Below the pieces are notes generated by a model. It saw only the letters and a program-made list of their open reading frames with translations, had not been told where the DNA came from and ran no database searches. 43,595 nt of DNA, from assembly GCA_002507175.1 (NCBI GenBank), contig DAZE01000018.1, forward strand, positions 1 to 43,595, given 5' to 3'. Shown here one piece after another: positions 15,538 through 24,527 of this stretch. Numbering within the stretch: position 1 is the stretch's first letter; each line of letters opens with the position of its first letter. Source of the DNA: Euryarchaeota archaeon UBA558. Lineage in GTDB: Archaea > Thermoplasmatota > Poseidoniia > Poseidoniales > Thalassarchaeaceae. The translations under genes were made by a program, and so were the position numbers.

Positions 15538-17280
15538 ATGAGCAAGAATGAAGGAGTCATCTATCGAATATCTGGACCTGTTGTAACTGCTACGGGTATC
15601 GAAGCAAGAATGTATGAGGTTGTCAGGGTGGGCAATGAGAAACTGATGGGGGAAGTAATCGAGATCCACGGAGACCAATCCGTGATCCAGGTCTACGAGG
15701 ACACATCCGGAATTAGGCCGGGGGAACCTGTGTTGAGTACCGGGCAAACCCTATCAGTTCAACTGGGCCCGGGCCTGCTAACCCAGATTTATGACGGGAT
15801 TCAACGGCCCTTGCAAACTCTCGAGGAGGTCATGGGCGTTTTCATCACGAGGGGTGTTGATGCAGATGGCCTAGACCTCGAGAAGAAATGGGACTTCGTC
15901 GCAACAGCCTCGAAGGGAGATGACGTTCTGGGCGGCCAAGTTATCGGAACCGTCCAAGAGACAGACACAATCACACACAAAATTATGGTGCCACCAAAGG
16001 CATCTGGAAAAATCAAATCCATCAAATCAGGAGATTTTAATGTCACAGAGACGGTATGCACCCTGGAGGACGGCACCGAAATCAAGATGATGCAGGAATG
16101 GCCAGTTCGTCACCCTCGCCCTTTCTCACAGAAATACGCACCTGACACTCCATTGGTCACTGGCATGAGGATTCTTGACTTCCTTTTCCCGCTTGCAAAG
16201 GGTGGAGCAGCTGGCATTCCCGGTCCATTCGGCTCTGGAAAAACGGTCACTCAACAATCCTTGGCGAAATACTCAGATGCCCAACTGGTGGTCTACATCG
16301 GTTGTGGGGAGCGGGGCAATGAGATGACTGAGGTTCTCGACGAATTCCCTCACCTCATCGACCCAAATACGGGCAAGCCATTGATGAACAGGACAGTGAT
16401 GATCGCCAACACATCCAACATGCCAGTCGCGGCCAGAGAGGCCTCCGTGTACACTGGAATCACGATCGCTGAATACTTCCGCGATCAGGGCTACGATGTC
16501 GCTCTTATGGCTGATTCCACCAGTAGATGGGCCGAAGCAATGAGGGAGATATCTAGCAGGCTCGAGGAAATGCCCGGAGAAGAGGGATACCCAGCCTATC
16601 TTTCCAGCAGGTTGGCCGAATTCTATGAGAGGGCTGGCAGAGTCGAGACCCTAAATGGGGAAGACGGATCTGTGACCGTCATAGGAGCGGTTTCACCTCC
16701 TGGTGGAGATATCTCGGAGCCAGTGAGCCAAGGCACACTCAGGATCGTCAAGGTTTTCTGGGGATTGGATGCAGGTCTAGCGAGGCAACGGCACTTCCCA
16801 GCAATCAATTGGCTGAGCTCATACTCATTGTATCCACAGAGCCTAAATCAATGGTTCAGAGACAACATAGCAAGCGATTTCCCCGAGGTCAGAACTCAAA
16901 TCAGTGCACTTCTGAAAGTTGAGGCCGAGTTGCAGGAAATCGTACAACTGGTGGGATCAGACGCTCTCCCAATGGATCAACAGCTCACACTCGAGGTTGC
17001 GAGGATGATCAGGGAATACTTCCTTCAACAAAATGGATTCGATCCCATAGACGCATACAGCGGAGTACAACAGCAATACGCAATGGCACAGGCAATTCTC
17101 ACATTCCAAGAGGAAGCGAAGAAAGCAATGGCAGCTGGGGCGAGATTGCAGGATGTAGTGAACGTCCAATCACGCACTGAGTTGATGAGAGCAAGATTCG
17201 CTGAGGGGTACTTGGATAAGATCGGTGGTCTCGTTGAGGCCATGGTGGCAGAAATTGCTGCGACGGCGGAGGCCAACTGA
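15538..17280 (+). CDS. atpA: A-type ATP synthase catalytic subunit A
   Basis: Catalytic subunit of the A1 head. The 580-aa protein has the N-terminal beta barrel (IYRISGPVVTATGI), the A-type non-homologous insert, Walker A GPFGSGKT (residues 229-236), VYIGCGERGNEMTEVLDEFP, the Walker B region VALMADSTSRWAEAMREIS, LEEMPGEEGYPAYLSSRLAEFYERAG and the SGDISEPV-like PPGGDISEPVSQGT. Length is normal, so there is no intein, unlike some archaeal atpA genes. The ATG at 15538 follows GGAAGTGAAAAA. The next gene starts 14 nt downstream. Confidence 0.97.
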   Translation: MSKNEGVIYRISGPVVTATGIEARMYEVVRVGNEKLMGEVIEIHGDQSVIQVYEDTSGIRPGEPVLSTGQTLSVQLGPGLLTQIYDGIQRPLQTLEEVMGVFITRGVDADGLDLEKKWDFVATASKGDDVLGGQVIGTVQETDTITHKIMVPPKASGKIKSIKSGDFNVTETVCTLEDGTEIKMMQEWPVRHPRPFSQKYAPDTPLVTGMRILDFLFPLAKGGAAGIPGPFGSGKTVTQQSLAKYSDAQLVVYIGCGERGNEMTEVLDEFPHLIDPNTGKPLMNRTVMIANTSNMPVAAREASVYTGITIAEYFRDQGYDVALMADSTSRWAEAMREISSRLEEMPGEEGYPAYLSSRLAEFYERAGRVETLNGEDGSVTVIGAVSPPGGDISEPVSQGTLRIVKVFWGLDAGLARQRHFPAINWLSSYSLYPQSLNQWFRDNIASDFPEVRTQISALLKVEAELQEIVQLVGSDALPMDQQLTLEVARMIREYFLQQNGFDPIDAYSGVQQQYAMAQAILTFQEEAKKAMAAGARLQDVVNVQSRTELMRARFAEGYLDKIGGLVEAMVAEIAATAEAN

Positions 17281-17294
17281 AGGAGGGATCATGA

Positions 17295-18677
17295 ATGACA
17301 AGCAAGGAATACAAGACAATTACAGACATCAAGGGACCACTGGTCTTCTTGGAGAAGACCGAACCCGTTGCCTACGGCGAGATTGTTAGCATAAGGCTCA
17401 GTGACGGCTCTGAAAAGAACGGACAGGTCCTCGACACATCCGACGACATGGTGGTCGTACAGGTTTTCGAGGGCACCGAGGCAATAGACAGAAAGGCAGG
17501 TGTGAAATTCCTCGGAGACGTTTTCAAACTCCCAGTAAGCAAAGGCCTAATCGGCCGTATTCTTGATGGGGCCGGTCGACCGAGGGATGGTGGCCCAGAG
17601 ATCATCGCAGACGAAAACGCAGACATCATTGGAGCAGCGATCAACCCCTATTCGAGGCAGTCGCCACACGATTTCATACAGACTGGCGTAAGCGCCATCG
17701 ACTGCTGCACGACATTAGTTCGTGGACAGAAGTTACCAATCTTCAGTGCGTCCGGACTTCCGCACAATGACATTGCATTGCAGATTGCCAGACAGGCAAA
17801 GCTCAGAGACAGCGATGAAGAGTTCATTGTGGTTTTCTGTGCCATGGGGATAACCGCTGAGGAGTACAACTTCTTCAGATCTGATCTTGAGAGGACCGGT
17901 GCCCTTGAGAATGCGGCACTGTTCGTCAATCTAGCCGACGATCCGGCAGTTGAGAGGCTGATCACCCCTAGACTAGCTCTGACCGCTGCCGAATACTTGG
18001 CCTTCGAGCATGATTACCACGTTCTCGTTATTTACACAGACATGACGAACTATTGTGACTCTCTGAGGCAGATTGGTGCCGCAAGGGAGGAAGTACCGGG
18101 GCGACGAGGCTACCCCGGCTACATGTACACAGACCTCGCAATGTTGTACGAGCGGGCTGGGATTGTAAAAGGGAAGAAGGGCAGTATCACCCAATTCCCA
18201 ATTCTCACAATGCCAGGTGACGACATCACCCACCCCATCCCTGATTTGTCTGGCTACATAACCGAGGGTCAAATAGTAATCTCAAGGGAGCTGCACCAAG
18301 CTGGAATATACCCTCCGATCAACGTCCTCCCCTCCCTATCCAGGCTGATGGGATCCTGTATCGGCGAGAAGACAACTAGGGATGACCACAAGAAGGTCAG
18401 CGACCAGATGTACGCAGCATATGCCCAAGGCAGGGAACTTAGGGGATTGGTTGCGATTGTCGGGGAAGATGCTCTGAACGAAAGGGACCTTCAACTCCTT
18501 AAATTCGCCGACATTTTCGAAGACAAGTTCCTCAGGCAGGATCGAGATGAGGACAGAACTATCGACGAGACATTGAATCTCTGTTGGGAGCTTATGACCA
18601 ACATTGACACGAAGTATCTCGTTAGATTGGATCAAGAGTTAATCGAGAAGTATCACCCTGAAGAGAAGAAGGCCTGA
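17295..18677 (+). CDS. atpB: A-type ATP synthase regulatory subunit B
   Basis: Non-catalytic partner of subunit A at the nucleotide interfaces. The 460-aa protein starts EYKTITDIKGPLVFLEKTEPVAYGEI and has no Walker A lysine (SASGLPHNDIALQIARQA), which is normal for B. It continues VVFCAMGITAEEYNFFRSDLERTGAL, YTDMTNYCDSLRQIGAAREEVPGRRGYPGYMYTDLAMLYERAG, and TMPGDDITHPIPDLSGYITEGQI. AGGAGG at 17280-17285 lies 9 nt before the ATG at 17295. A second ATG at 17291 is out of frame and not the start. Confidence 0.97.
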   Translation: MTSKEYKTITDIKGPLVFLEKTEPVAYGEIVSIRLSDGSEKNGQVLDTSDDMVVVQVFEGTEAIDRKAGVKFLGDVFKLPVSKGLIGRILDGAGRPRDGGPEIIADENADIIGAAINPYSRQSPHDFIQTGVSAIDCCTTLVRGQKLPIFSASGLPHNDIALQIARQAKLRDSDEEFIVVFCAMGITAEEYNFFRSDLERTGALENAALFVNLADDPAVERLITPRLALTAAEYLAFEHDYHVLVIYTDMTNYCDSLRQIGAAREEVPGRRGYPGYMYTDLAMLYERAGIVKGKKGSITQFPILTMPGDDITHPIPDLSGYITEGQIVISRELHQAGIYPPINVLPSLSRLMGSCIGEKTTRDDHKKVSDQMYAAYAQGRELRGLVAIVGEDALNERDLQLLKFADIFEDKFLRQDRDEDRTIDETLNLCWELMTNIDTKYLVRLDQELIEKYHPEEKKA

Positions 18678-18708
18678 TTTCACTCAAAACACAAAAGGAG
18701 ATGATTAG

Positions 18709-19326
18709 ATGGCTCTGGATATCAAACCAACCCGAAGCGAGTTAATCAACCTAAAGAGAAGAATCAAACAGACTCAGAATGGGTACAAACTACTGAAAAT
18801 GAAGAGAGACGGTCTATTCCACGAATTCAGAATGTTGCTAGCGGACATGATAAAGGCGAGAGAAGACTTGCTTTCGACTTACAGAGAAGCAATCAAGTCA
18901 ATCAGCTTAGCGAGCAGCATCGAGGGGGCTCTCCCAGTGAAAAGCACTGCGATTGCCATAGCGACAAGGCCAGAAGTGGAGGTCTCGAAACGCAACATCA
19001 TGGGCGTCGTGGTCCCAAGCGTCACCGGTGAGCACCTTAGTTCGACCATACAAGAACGCGGAATTGGGCTAATTGGGGGATCAGCCTACATAGATGAGGC
19101 CGCAGACGCTTACTCAGACCTCATTCAGAACATTGTCAAGGCTGCCGAGATGGAAGCCACTCTGAAAAAGCTACTCGCAGAGATCGAATCAACAAAGAGG
19201 AGGGTGAACGCCCTCGAATTCAAGGTAATCCCTGAGATGAAGGAGGCTCAGACTTTCATCCAACTCCGGCTCGAGGAGATGGAAAGGGAAGAAACCTTCA
19301 GGCTCAAGCGCTTCAAGAATAAATGA
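18709..19326 (+). CDS. atpD: A-type ATP synthase subunit D (central stalk)
   Basis: The rotating central-stalk subunit, equivalent to V-ATPase D and F1 gamma. The 205-aa protein has long N- and C-terminal helices: PTRSELINLKRRIKQTQNGYKLLKMKRDGL (family PTRxxLxxLKxRLxxAxxGHxLLKxKRD) and EIESTKRRVNALEFKVIPEMKEAQTFIQLRLEEMEREETFRLKRFK (family TxRRVNALExxxIPxLxxTIxxIxxxLEExEREEFxRLKxIK). AGGAG precedes the ATG by 8 nt. It ends the ATP synthase operon; 69 bp separate it from the next gene on the same strand. Confidence 0.96.
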   Translation: MALDIKPTRSELINLKRRIKQTQNGYKLLKMKRDGLFHEFRMLLADMIKAREDLLSTYREAIKSISLASSIEGALPVKSTAIAIATRPEVEVSKRNIMGVVVPSVTGEHLSSTIQERGIGLIGGSAYIDEAADAYSDLIQNIVKAAEMEATLKKLLAEIESTKRRVNALEFKVIPEMKEAQTFIQLRLEEMEREETFRLKRFKNK

Positions 19327-19395
19327 CCCTTATTCCTCATCAGAAAAACACGCCATTGAAATGATCCCCCCGATTGAGGGAAACGGGGAGAGTAC

Positions 19396-21804
19396 TTGGA
19401 TAGCCAGAATACCATCACCATTCACAAAAGGGAATGGTCCCGTACTGAGTCTATCGAGCGCATAGCATCGAGATTCTTCATCATAGGCGAGGAATCCACT
19501 GGTCGCTTTTCATGGGTGGTGGAGGCAAGGTCAGGATTCTCAAACAACGATGCAATTACTGAATTGAATGCGGAGTTGATCGAACTGGGTTTTATCGGAA
19601 CAATCAGCAAGTCAGATCCACCCGTGCTTTCCATAGTTGAACGATCCTATGGATCCGGCATCCTCCCAAACTGGCAGATCGCATCAGTCTGGTCTTTCTC
19701 CGTCGTCATGATGTTGTTCGCAGGTAGTGCATGGGCTACAAAAGTCGGTGCGGCTGGAAATCCATATGCCCAGTCCGCGTTTTTCTACGCATTTCCCATG
19801 ACATCAGTATTGCTCTTAGCGAGCGAGTTCAAGCGAAGATTGAACAAAAAAGCAGGGATAAATTCTGGCCACCTAATTCCCTTGGCAATGCCTCAGATTT
19901 CCTCGTTTTGGTGGCCATTCGGTCTATTCGGACTCTTCAGCCAGAGGAATCCTGAACATACATACATCCCATCCAGGAGGCAGCTCGCCAGAATCGAGAT
20001 CTCAGTCCCCGCAATCCTATTCGTTTCGGGCCAACCATTGATCTTCGCGGGCTTGATGATGACGCCATCAACGCCGCCAACTGACCTGTCAACCGCCCCA
20101 TTGGCATATTATGGAAGTATAGCCCCAAATCTCGCTTCCTCCCTCTTCATCGGACCTGATCTCGCGATTAGGCTTCAATGGATTCACCCTATCGGCTTAG
20201 CCGGCTTGTCCTTGAGCACAATAGCCTGGTTGTTGATGCTGCCAATCCCCGGACTTCCCGGGGACAGGATACTCTCCGCAATATTAGGCAGGGATAGGCA
20301 CATGGACATGACCACACAGAACATACTGTTCGTCCTTTCCCTTGGGGCGTTGATCAGCGTGTTCGTGTCCACCGAGTTCATTCCTTGGTTGGTGATAGCT
20401 ACCATCGCTTGCATGCGAAGATTCGGCAATGACCAACTCAGACCGCCCATGGTGATCAACATGTCAAAGGGCTTCCCAAGGGAGTCATTGGAACGGTATA
20501 CCGCAGCAGCCGTCGTGATCCTGCTACTAGGTCTACCAGGGGCGTTGCCAGCATCTGAGTTTGAGAGTTGGGAAGAGGGGCTAGACAGATCAGCGTGGCC
20601 TTCCAGCATATTGGTTGACGAGGAGCAGCAAATTGAAATCTCCCTCTCCCCGATAGGCGCCGAGGTGCTTTCGGGAGAGATTTACTTTGAGATCGACGAC
20701 CCCTCGGACTCAGGTTGGGAGATTCTTGGACCGAACGGGGATTCAATTCTCTACTACCGATTTGATGGTGTGATGCAGAGCGATGAAGGCAGCATTCTAC
20801 TCAATATACAGAAGAATATGTCGAGTCTGATACCCGCACACCCTGCAAGGATAATCATGACCGTAGACGACGGTAAGACCATTTCTCAGAACCAAATACT
20901 GGTCACTGCCCCGTCGGGGAGCTCCCCATTTTCATCATCCTGGATGATGGCTACGAACTCTAGCGTTGCCTGTCTGGACATTGAGACCACCTCAGGCGAT
21001 TCAGGCACATGGTCAGTCAACGACCCGTTCTGGACCTCAGAGGATATGACAATAGAAGAGGGAACAAGAAGTAACTTCTGCATCACCCCCTTGCCAGGTG
21101 CAATCGAAGGTGCTGAGAGGGATGAGAGGAGAAGGGCCTTGGGGCCTCTGATCACCTTTACTCCGGATCTTGATCCGGAGAATGATACCAAGCATTGGCA
21201 ACTTCCAATAAAGGGATCTGAGCCATGGATCATTGCCTCAAATAAGGTAATCACCGTTCCAGGTTGGATGGCAGTACCTAATTCCACAATTATTTACGGA
21301 TCTGATGACACATACCCAAGTTGTGTGTTAACTGAGACGCAAACCCCCTACACCTTCACGGGTGGAAGTTTGAATTGGTCCATAGAAACATCCCCTCTCA
21401 AGCTGCCAAATGAATCGGTCGAGATCAATCTCAGAGTGCCACAAGAGGGATGGATTGCGGTCTGTGATGGACTTGAGTTCATTGAATCCCTGAGGATAAG
21501 GGATGGGCCAGGCGCCATGTTGGAACTGTCTCCCATGGGCGTCGCCATAGAATACGAAAGCATCGAGATAATTAATGCTGAAAATGTGACATTGCCGCTC
21601 TTGAGGGATTGGTCAGGAGATGCTCCTTCATTGGACATTTGGAGTGTAAGCGCACCTGACATATTGAACCAAAACCAGTCAACATTAGTCACCATAACAT
21701 CCGAAAAAGAAGAGGGTCTACACAACATATTCTGGATCTCAACGACCGATGAGGCAGTTGTCTTGAATTTTGCAACTAGGTGTACTCTGGGAGGCTGTGG
21801 CTGA
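19396..21804 (+). CDS. Membrane pseudoprotease: S2P (M50, EGY-like) fold without catalytic motifs, plus large extracytoplasmic domain
   Basis: An 802-aa protein with about seven hydrophobic helices between residues ~95 and ~380, then a ~420-aa C-terminal domain rich in Ser, Thr and Asp that probably faces outside. The membrane part follows archaeal/plastid EGY-like site-2 proteases. The stretch WIHPIGLAGLSLSTIAWLLMLPIPGLPG (264-289) parallels their HPLAFAGWxGLxxTxxNLLPxGQLDGG. The zinc motif HExxH is replaced by SEFKR (143-147), and the LDG aspartate by Pro288, so hydrolysis is unlikely. The C-terminal domain ends with Cys pairs (RCTLGGCG). The start is TTG at 19396, with GGGGAG 5 nt upstream. 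The stop overlaps the panE start by 1 nt. Confidence 0.65.
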   Translation: MDSQNTITIHKREWSRTESIERIASRFFIIGEESTGRFSWVVEARSGFSNNDAITELNAELIELGFIGTISKSDPPVLSIVERSYGSGILPNWQIASVWSFSVVMMLFAGSAWATKVGAAGNPYAQSAFFYAFPMTSVLLLASEFKRRLNKKAGINSGHLIPLAMPQISSFWWPFGLFGLFSQRNPEHTYIPSRRQLARIEISVPAILFVSGQPLIFAGLMMTPSTPPTDLSTAPLAYYGSIAPNLASSLFIGPDLAIRLQWIHPIGLAGLSLSTIAWLLMLPIPGLPGDRILSAILGRDRHMDMTTQNILFVLSLGALISVFVSTEFIPWLVIATIACMRRFGNDQLRPPMVINMSKGFPRESLERYTAAAVVILLLGLPGALPASEFESWEEGLDRSAWPSSILVDEEQQIEISLSPIGAEVLSGEIYFEIDDPSDSGWEILGPNGDSILYYRFDGVMQSDEGSILLNIQKNMSSLIPAHPARIIMTVDDGKTISQNQILVTAPSGSSPFSSSWMMATNSSVACLDIETTSGDSGTWSVNDPFWTSEDMTIEEGTRSNFCITPLPGAIEGAERDERRRALGPLITFTPDLDPENDTKHWQLPIKGSEPWIIASNKVITVPGWMAVPNSTIIYGSDDTYPSCVLTETQTPYTFTGGSLNWSIETSPLKLPNESVEINLRVPQEGWIAVCDGLEFIESLRIRDGPGAMLELSPMGVAIEYESIEIINAENVTLPLLRDWSGDAPSLDIWSVSAPDILNQNQSTLVTITSEKEEGLHNIFWISTTDEAVVLNFATRCTLGGCG

Positions 21805-22748
21805 TGAGAATTTGTGTTCTTGGAACCGGGTCGATCGGGAGCCTGATTCTGGGGGCTCTCTGTTCCACAGAACATGATCTGGTGGCTGTCTCTAGAGGCG
21901 AAACCGCCATGAGACTCAGCACAGAGGGGCTTGTCATCCATAGACACGATGGGCCAATTGACATGATACCCCCAACAAGGTTCTCAGTCATAGATACAGA
22001 CGTTCATGAGACGTTGCGGGGGAATGTCGAAAACTCAGATTTTGCGATAATCTGCGGGAAGTCAGGGGATACGTACGACCTAGCTAGACTCTCGTCAAAA
22101 CTCCTCTCAACAAAGGGGATCGCACTCACCGTCCAGAATGGCCTGGGGAACTATGAGGCCATAAGGGAAATTCTTGGCTCTCACAGGTCCATGGGCGGCT
22201 CCACTACACATGGAGCTTGGAGGGATCAAAACGGAGCGGTTCATTGGAAGGGATTCGGAGAGATGGCCATCGGTTCTGGAGAGAGCGATCCACGTGAGGA
22301 TGAATTGTCAATCCTGAGTGCACTCATCTCCGCAGGATTGAATCCTCGCTGGACAGTAAAACTCCAAACCACAATTTGGACTAAGGCGATGATCAACGTG
22401 GCCATAAATCCGATCTGTGCCATCGCTGGGATTACAAATGGAGACCTCGAATCCAATCCTAAATTGCTTTCCCTATCATTCGAAGCAGCAAATGAGGTGG
22501 CTTCCGTCGGTCATGCCCATGGTGTCGACATGTCCACTCTGGACATCGAGGAAATTGTATTGGGCGTAATCAGATCAACCTCTGAGAATAAATGTTCAAT
22601 GCTTCAGGATGTGATGGCTGGTCGACCGACAGAAATTGACCAACTATGTGGCAGGGTAACTGAAATCGCAGAGACACACGGGATACCTGCTCCAGTAAAT
22701 ACTACATTACTTGCCCTCATCAAAGGTATAGAGGCAACGAATCGTTAG
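21804..22748 (+). CDS. panE: 2-dehydropantoate 2-reductase (ketopantoate reductase, ApbA/PanE family)
   Basis: Reduces ketopantoate to pantoate with NAD(P)H for CoA synthesis. The 314-aa protein starts MRICVLGTGSIGSLILGALC, a Rossmann motif. It continues with FAIICGKSGDTYDLARLSSKL and TVQNGLGNYEAI (family LQNGxGxxE), GGSTTHGAWRDQNGAVHWKGFGE, then WTKAMINVAINPICAIAGITNGDL (family KLxxNxxxNPxxAxxxxxxGxL, active-site Lys and Asn), and SMLQDVMAGRPTEIDQLCGRVTEIAETHGIPAPVNTTLLALI. These are diagnostic. The ATG at 21804 overlaps the previous stop (TGATG), with GGGAGG upstream. It converges on nadB with a 4-nt gap. Confidence 0.92.
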   Translation: MRICVLGTGSIGSLILGALCSTEHDLVAVSRGETAMRLSTEGLVIHRHDGPIDMIPPTRFSVIDTDVHETLRGNVENSDFAIICGKSGDTYDLARLSSKLLSTKGIALTVQNGLGNYEAIREILGSHRSMGGSTTHGAWRDQNGAVHWKGFGEMAIGSGESDPREDELSILSALISAGLNPRWTVKLQTTIWTKAMINVAINPICAIAGITNGDLESNPKLLSLSFEAANEVASVGHAHGVDMSTLDIEEIVLGVIRSTSENKCSMLQDVMAGRPTEIDQLCGRVTEIAETHGIPAPVNTTLLALIKGIEATNR

Positions 22749-22752
22749 GCTT

Positions 22753-24339
22753 TCACTCGAGATCTATGTTGAAATGGAGGCCAACGTTCTCCTTTCTCCT
22801 CATTGAGGCGTCGGTTATCAGGTCAGCGCATATGAGAAGATTCCTCAATTCCACAAGCTCCCTAGTTGGGAGGCTGGAACTCCAGATCTTCTCAAATTCG
22901 ACTCTGAGGTGATCAATTCTACGACGAGCCCTCGATAGTCGAGAATTACTCTTTACGAGCCCAACGTCCCTTGTCATGGTGTTCCTCAGCGCTGATAGAT
23001 CTGTGCCCAATGGCGCATGTTCCACCAGTCGGGATAAACCATCGGCCCTCCAAACAGGAATTTCCAAGAAATCAGTAGAGTTCGAGACATAATTTTGAAC
23101 GTGATTGGCGCACCTTTCCGCATACACCACAGCCTCCAAGAGGCTGTTCGATGCCAATCGATTCGCCCCATGAAGGCCTGTTCGTGCGGTTTCTCCAATA
23201 GCGTAGAGTCCAGGTATTGCCACTCCGCTGTTCTGGCACCTCCCAAACCTGTCAACTGAAACACCTCCCACCAGATAATGAGCGGCAGGGCGTACGGGTA
23301 TTGGATCCAGTCCGAAATCAATTCCCAGACTCTCAAGCTTCCGGCATATGGTTGGGAATTGTCTTCGTAGCTCATCACTGTTCAAGTGTTCCGTTACAAG
23401 CAACACATGGCTCTCACCGCTAATTTTGAGTTGCATATCAGTGGCTCTCGCAACTACATCCCTAGTCCCTAGACTTCCTAGTGGCGAATATTGCTTCATG
23501 TAGGACCAATCAACTGGATCCCCCCCCTTCGATCGCCATGAATCATGACCTTCTTTCGTCATCAATACGGCGCCATGGCCGCGCATTGCCTCTGTGATGA
23601 GGAACGGCCTTTCGATTCCATACAGTGATGTTGGGTGAAATTGGACAAATTCCATCTCTGAAATATCGGCTCCACACCTGTGTGCCATGGCCACACCGTC
23701 GCCTGTTGACACAGTCGGATTAGTAGTCGATTTGTACAACATTCCACACCCCCCGGTTGCCAAGATAATTGATTTTGCCTGAATCTCTATCACCGTGCCA
23801 TCCGGTGTTAGACACCAGATACCGCAGATTCCGGCACTTGGAATACCATGCTTACTTTGTACCAAGTCTATTGCCATCCAATCCTCATTTATTTTCAGTC
23901 CACCAAAGCCTTCGCTCGTTGCTGCTAGCTCGAGCGCTTGCTCTATCTCGGCTCCAGTATGATCTTTGGAGTGCAGGATCCTAGGCTCTGAGTGCCCGCC
24001 TTCAATTGCCTTGTGATAGTTGTGGGGGCCCCCGTCGAATCTCACTCCGAAGCTCACCAAGTCGGCAATCCTTTGTGCGGCTTCGACAACAACCGACCTC
24101 ACTACTGATTCATCGCATAGACCCTTACCAGACGAAATTGTGTCCTGAACGTGTGCCTCGATGGCCATCTCGTCAGCAGGGTCCAAGACTGCTGCTATGC
24201 CACCCTGAGCCCAGTTTGTAGATGACGATTTGATCCTACTTTTCGTCACAACAAGGACAGATAGTCCCCTTTGCGAGCATCTCAAGGCGGTGAACAAACC
24301 TGCTATACCAGATCCGACAATAACTACGTCGTACTTCAT
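22753..24339 (-). CDS. nadB: L-aspartate oxidase
   Basis: Oxidises L-aspartate to iminoaspartate, the first step of de novo NAD synthesis, as an FAD enzyme of the succinate dehydrogenase flavoprotein family. The 528-aa protein has VIVGSGIAGLFTALRC, SSTNWAQGGIAAVL, GGHSEPRILHSKDHTGAEI, ILATGGCGMLY, EFVQFHPTSLYG, FLITEAMRGHGAVL, PAAHYLVGGVSVD and LHGANRLASNSLLEAVVYAERCA, all in family order. The EGGHS.RRILH-like stretch favours NadB over succinate dehydrogenase. The frame is open to 24399; I choose the ATG at 24339 just before KYDVVIVGSG. No nadA or nadC lies in the window. It is divergent from smc across about 190 bp. Confidence 0.92.
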   Translation of the reverse strand: MKYDVVIVGSGIAGLFTALRCSQRGLSVLVVTKSRIKSSSTNWAQGGIAAVLDPADEMAIEAHVQDTISSGKGLCDESVVRSVVVEAAQRIADLVSFGVRFDGGPHNYHKAIEGGHSEPRILHSKDHTGAEIEQALELAATSEGFGGLKINEDWMAIDLVQSKHGIPSAGICGIWCLTPDGTVIEIQAKSIILATGGCGMLYKSTTNPTVSTGDGVAMAHRCGADISEMEFVQFHPTSLYGIERPFLITEAMRGHGAVLMTKEGHDSWRSKGGDPVDWSYMKQYSPLGSLGTRDVVARATDMQLKISGESHVLLVTEHLNSDELRRQFPTICRKLESLGIDFGLDPIPVRPAAHYLVGGVSVDRFGRCQNSGVAIPGLYAIGETARTGLHGANRLASNSLLEAVVYAERCANHVQNYVSNSTDFLEIPVWRADGLSRLVEHAPLGTDLSALRNTMTRDVGLVKSNSRLSRARRRIDHLRVEFEKIWSSSLPTRELVELRNLLICADLITDASMRRKENVGLHFNIDLE

Positions 24340-24527
24340 ATCATGGCACCCTTCCTGGTCAAGGGCAGGGACCACCATGAATTGAACTTTAGCAAACACG
24401 CATCGGATTTCTCAAATCAGCATAATAATCGACACGCTGCGCCCTTGTAGATACTCAATGTTGATAATGTCATTCAACGCGCACTCCCACCTGAGGCGGC
24501 GAAAAGAACCGTCTCGTGGTGCTTGAT

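Noticed and set aside
15538..17280. Intein in atpA
   Set aside because: The protein is 580 aa and the motifs run without interruption.
17291..17293. ATG at 17291 as atpB start
   Set aside because: Out of frame with the conserved subunit B sequence; ATG 17295 is in frame.
19396..21804. Active site-2 protease
   Set aside because: The HExxH and LDG catalytic residues are replaced by SEFKR and LPG.
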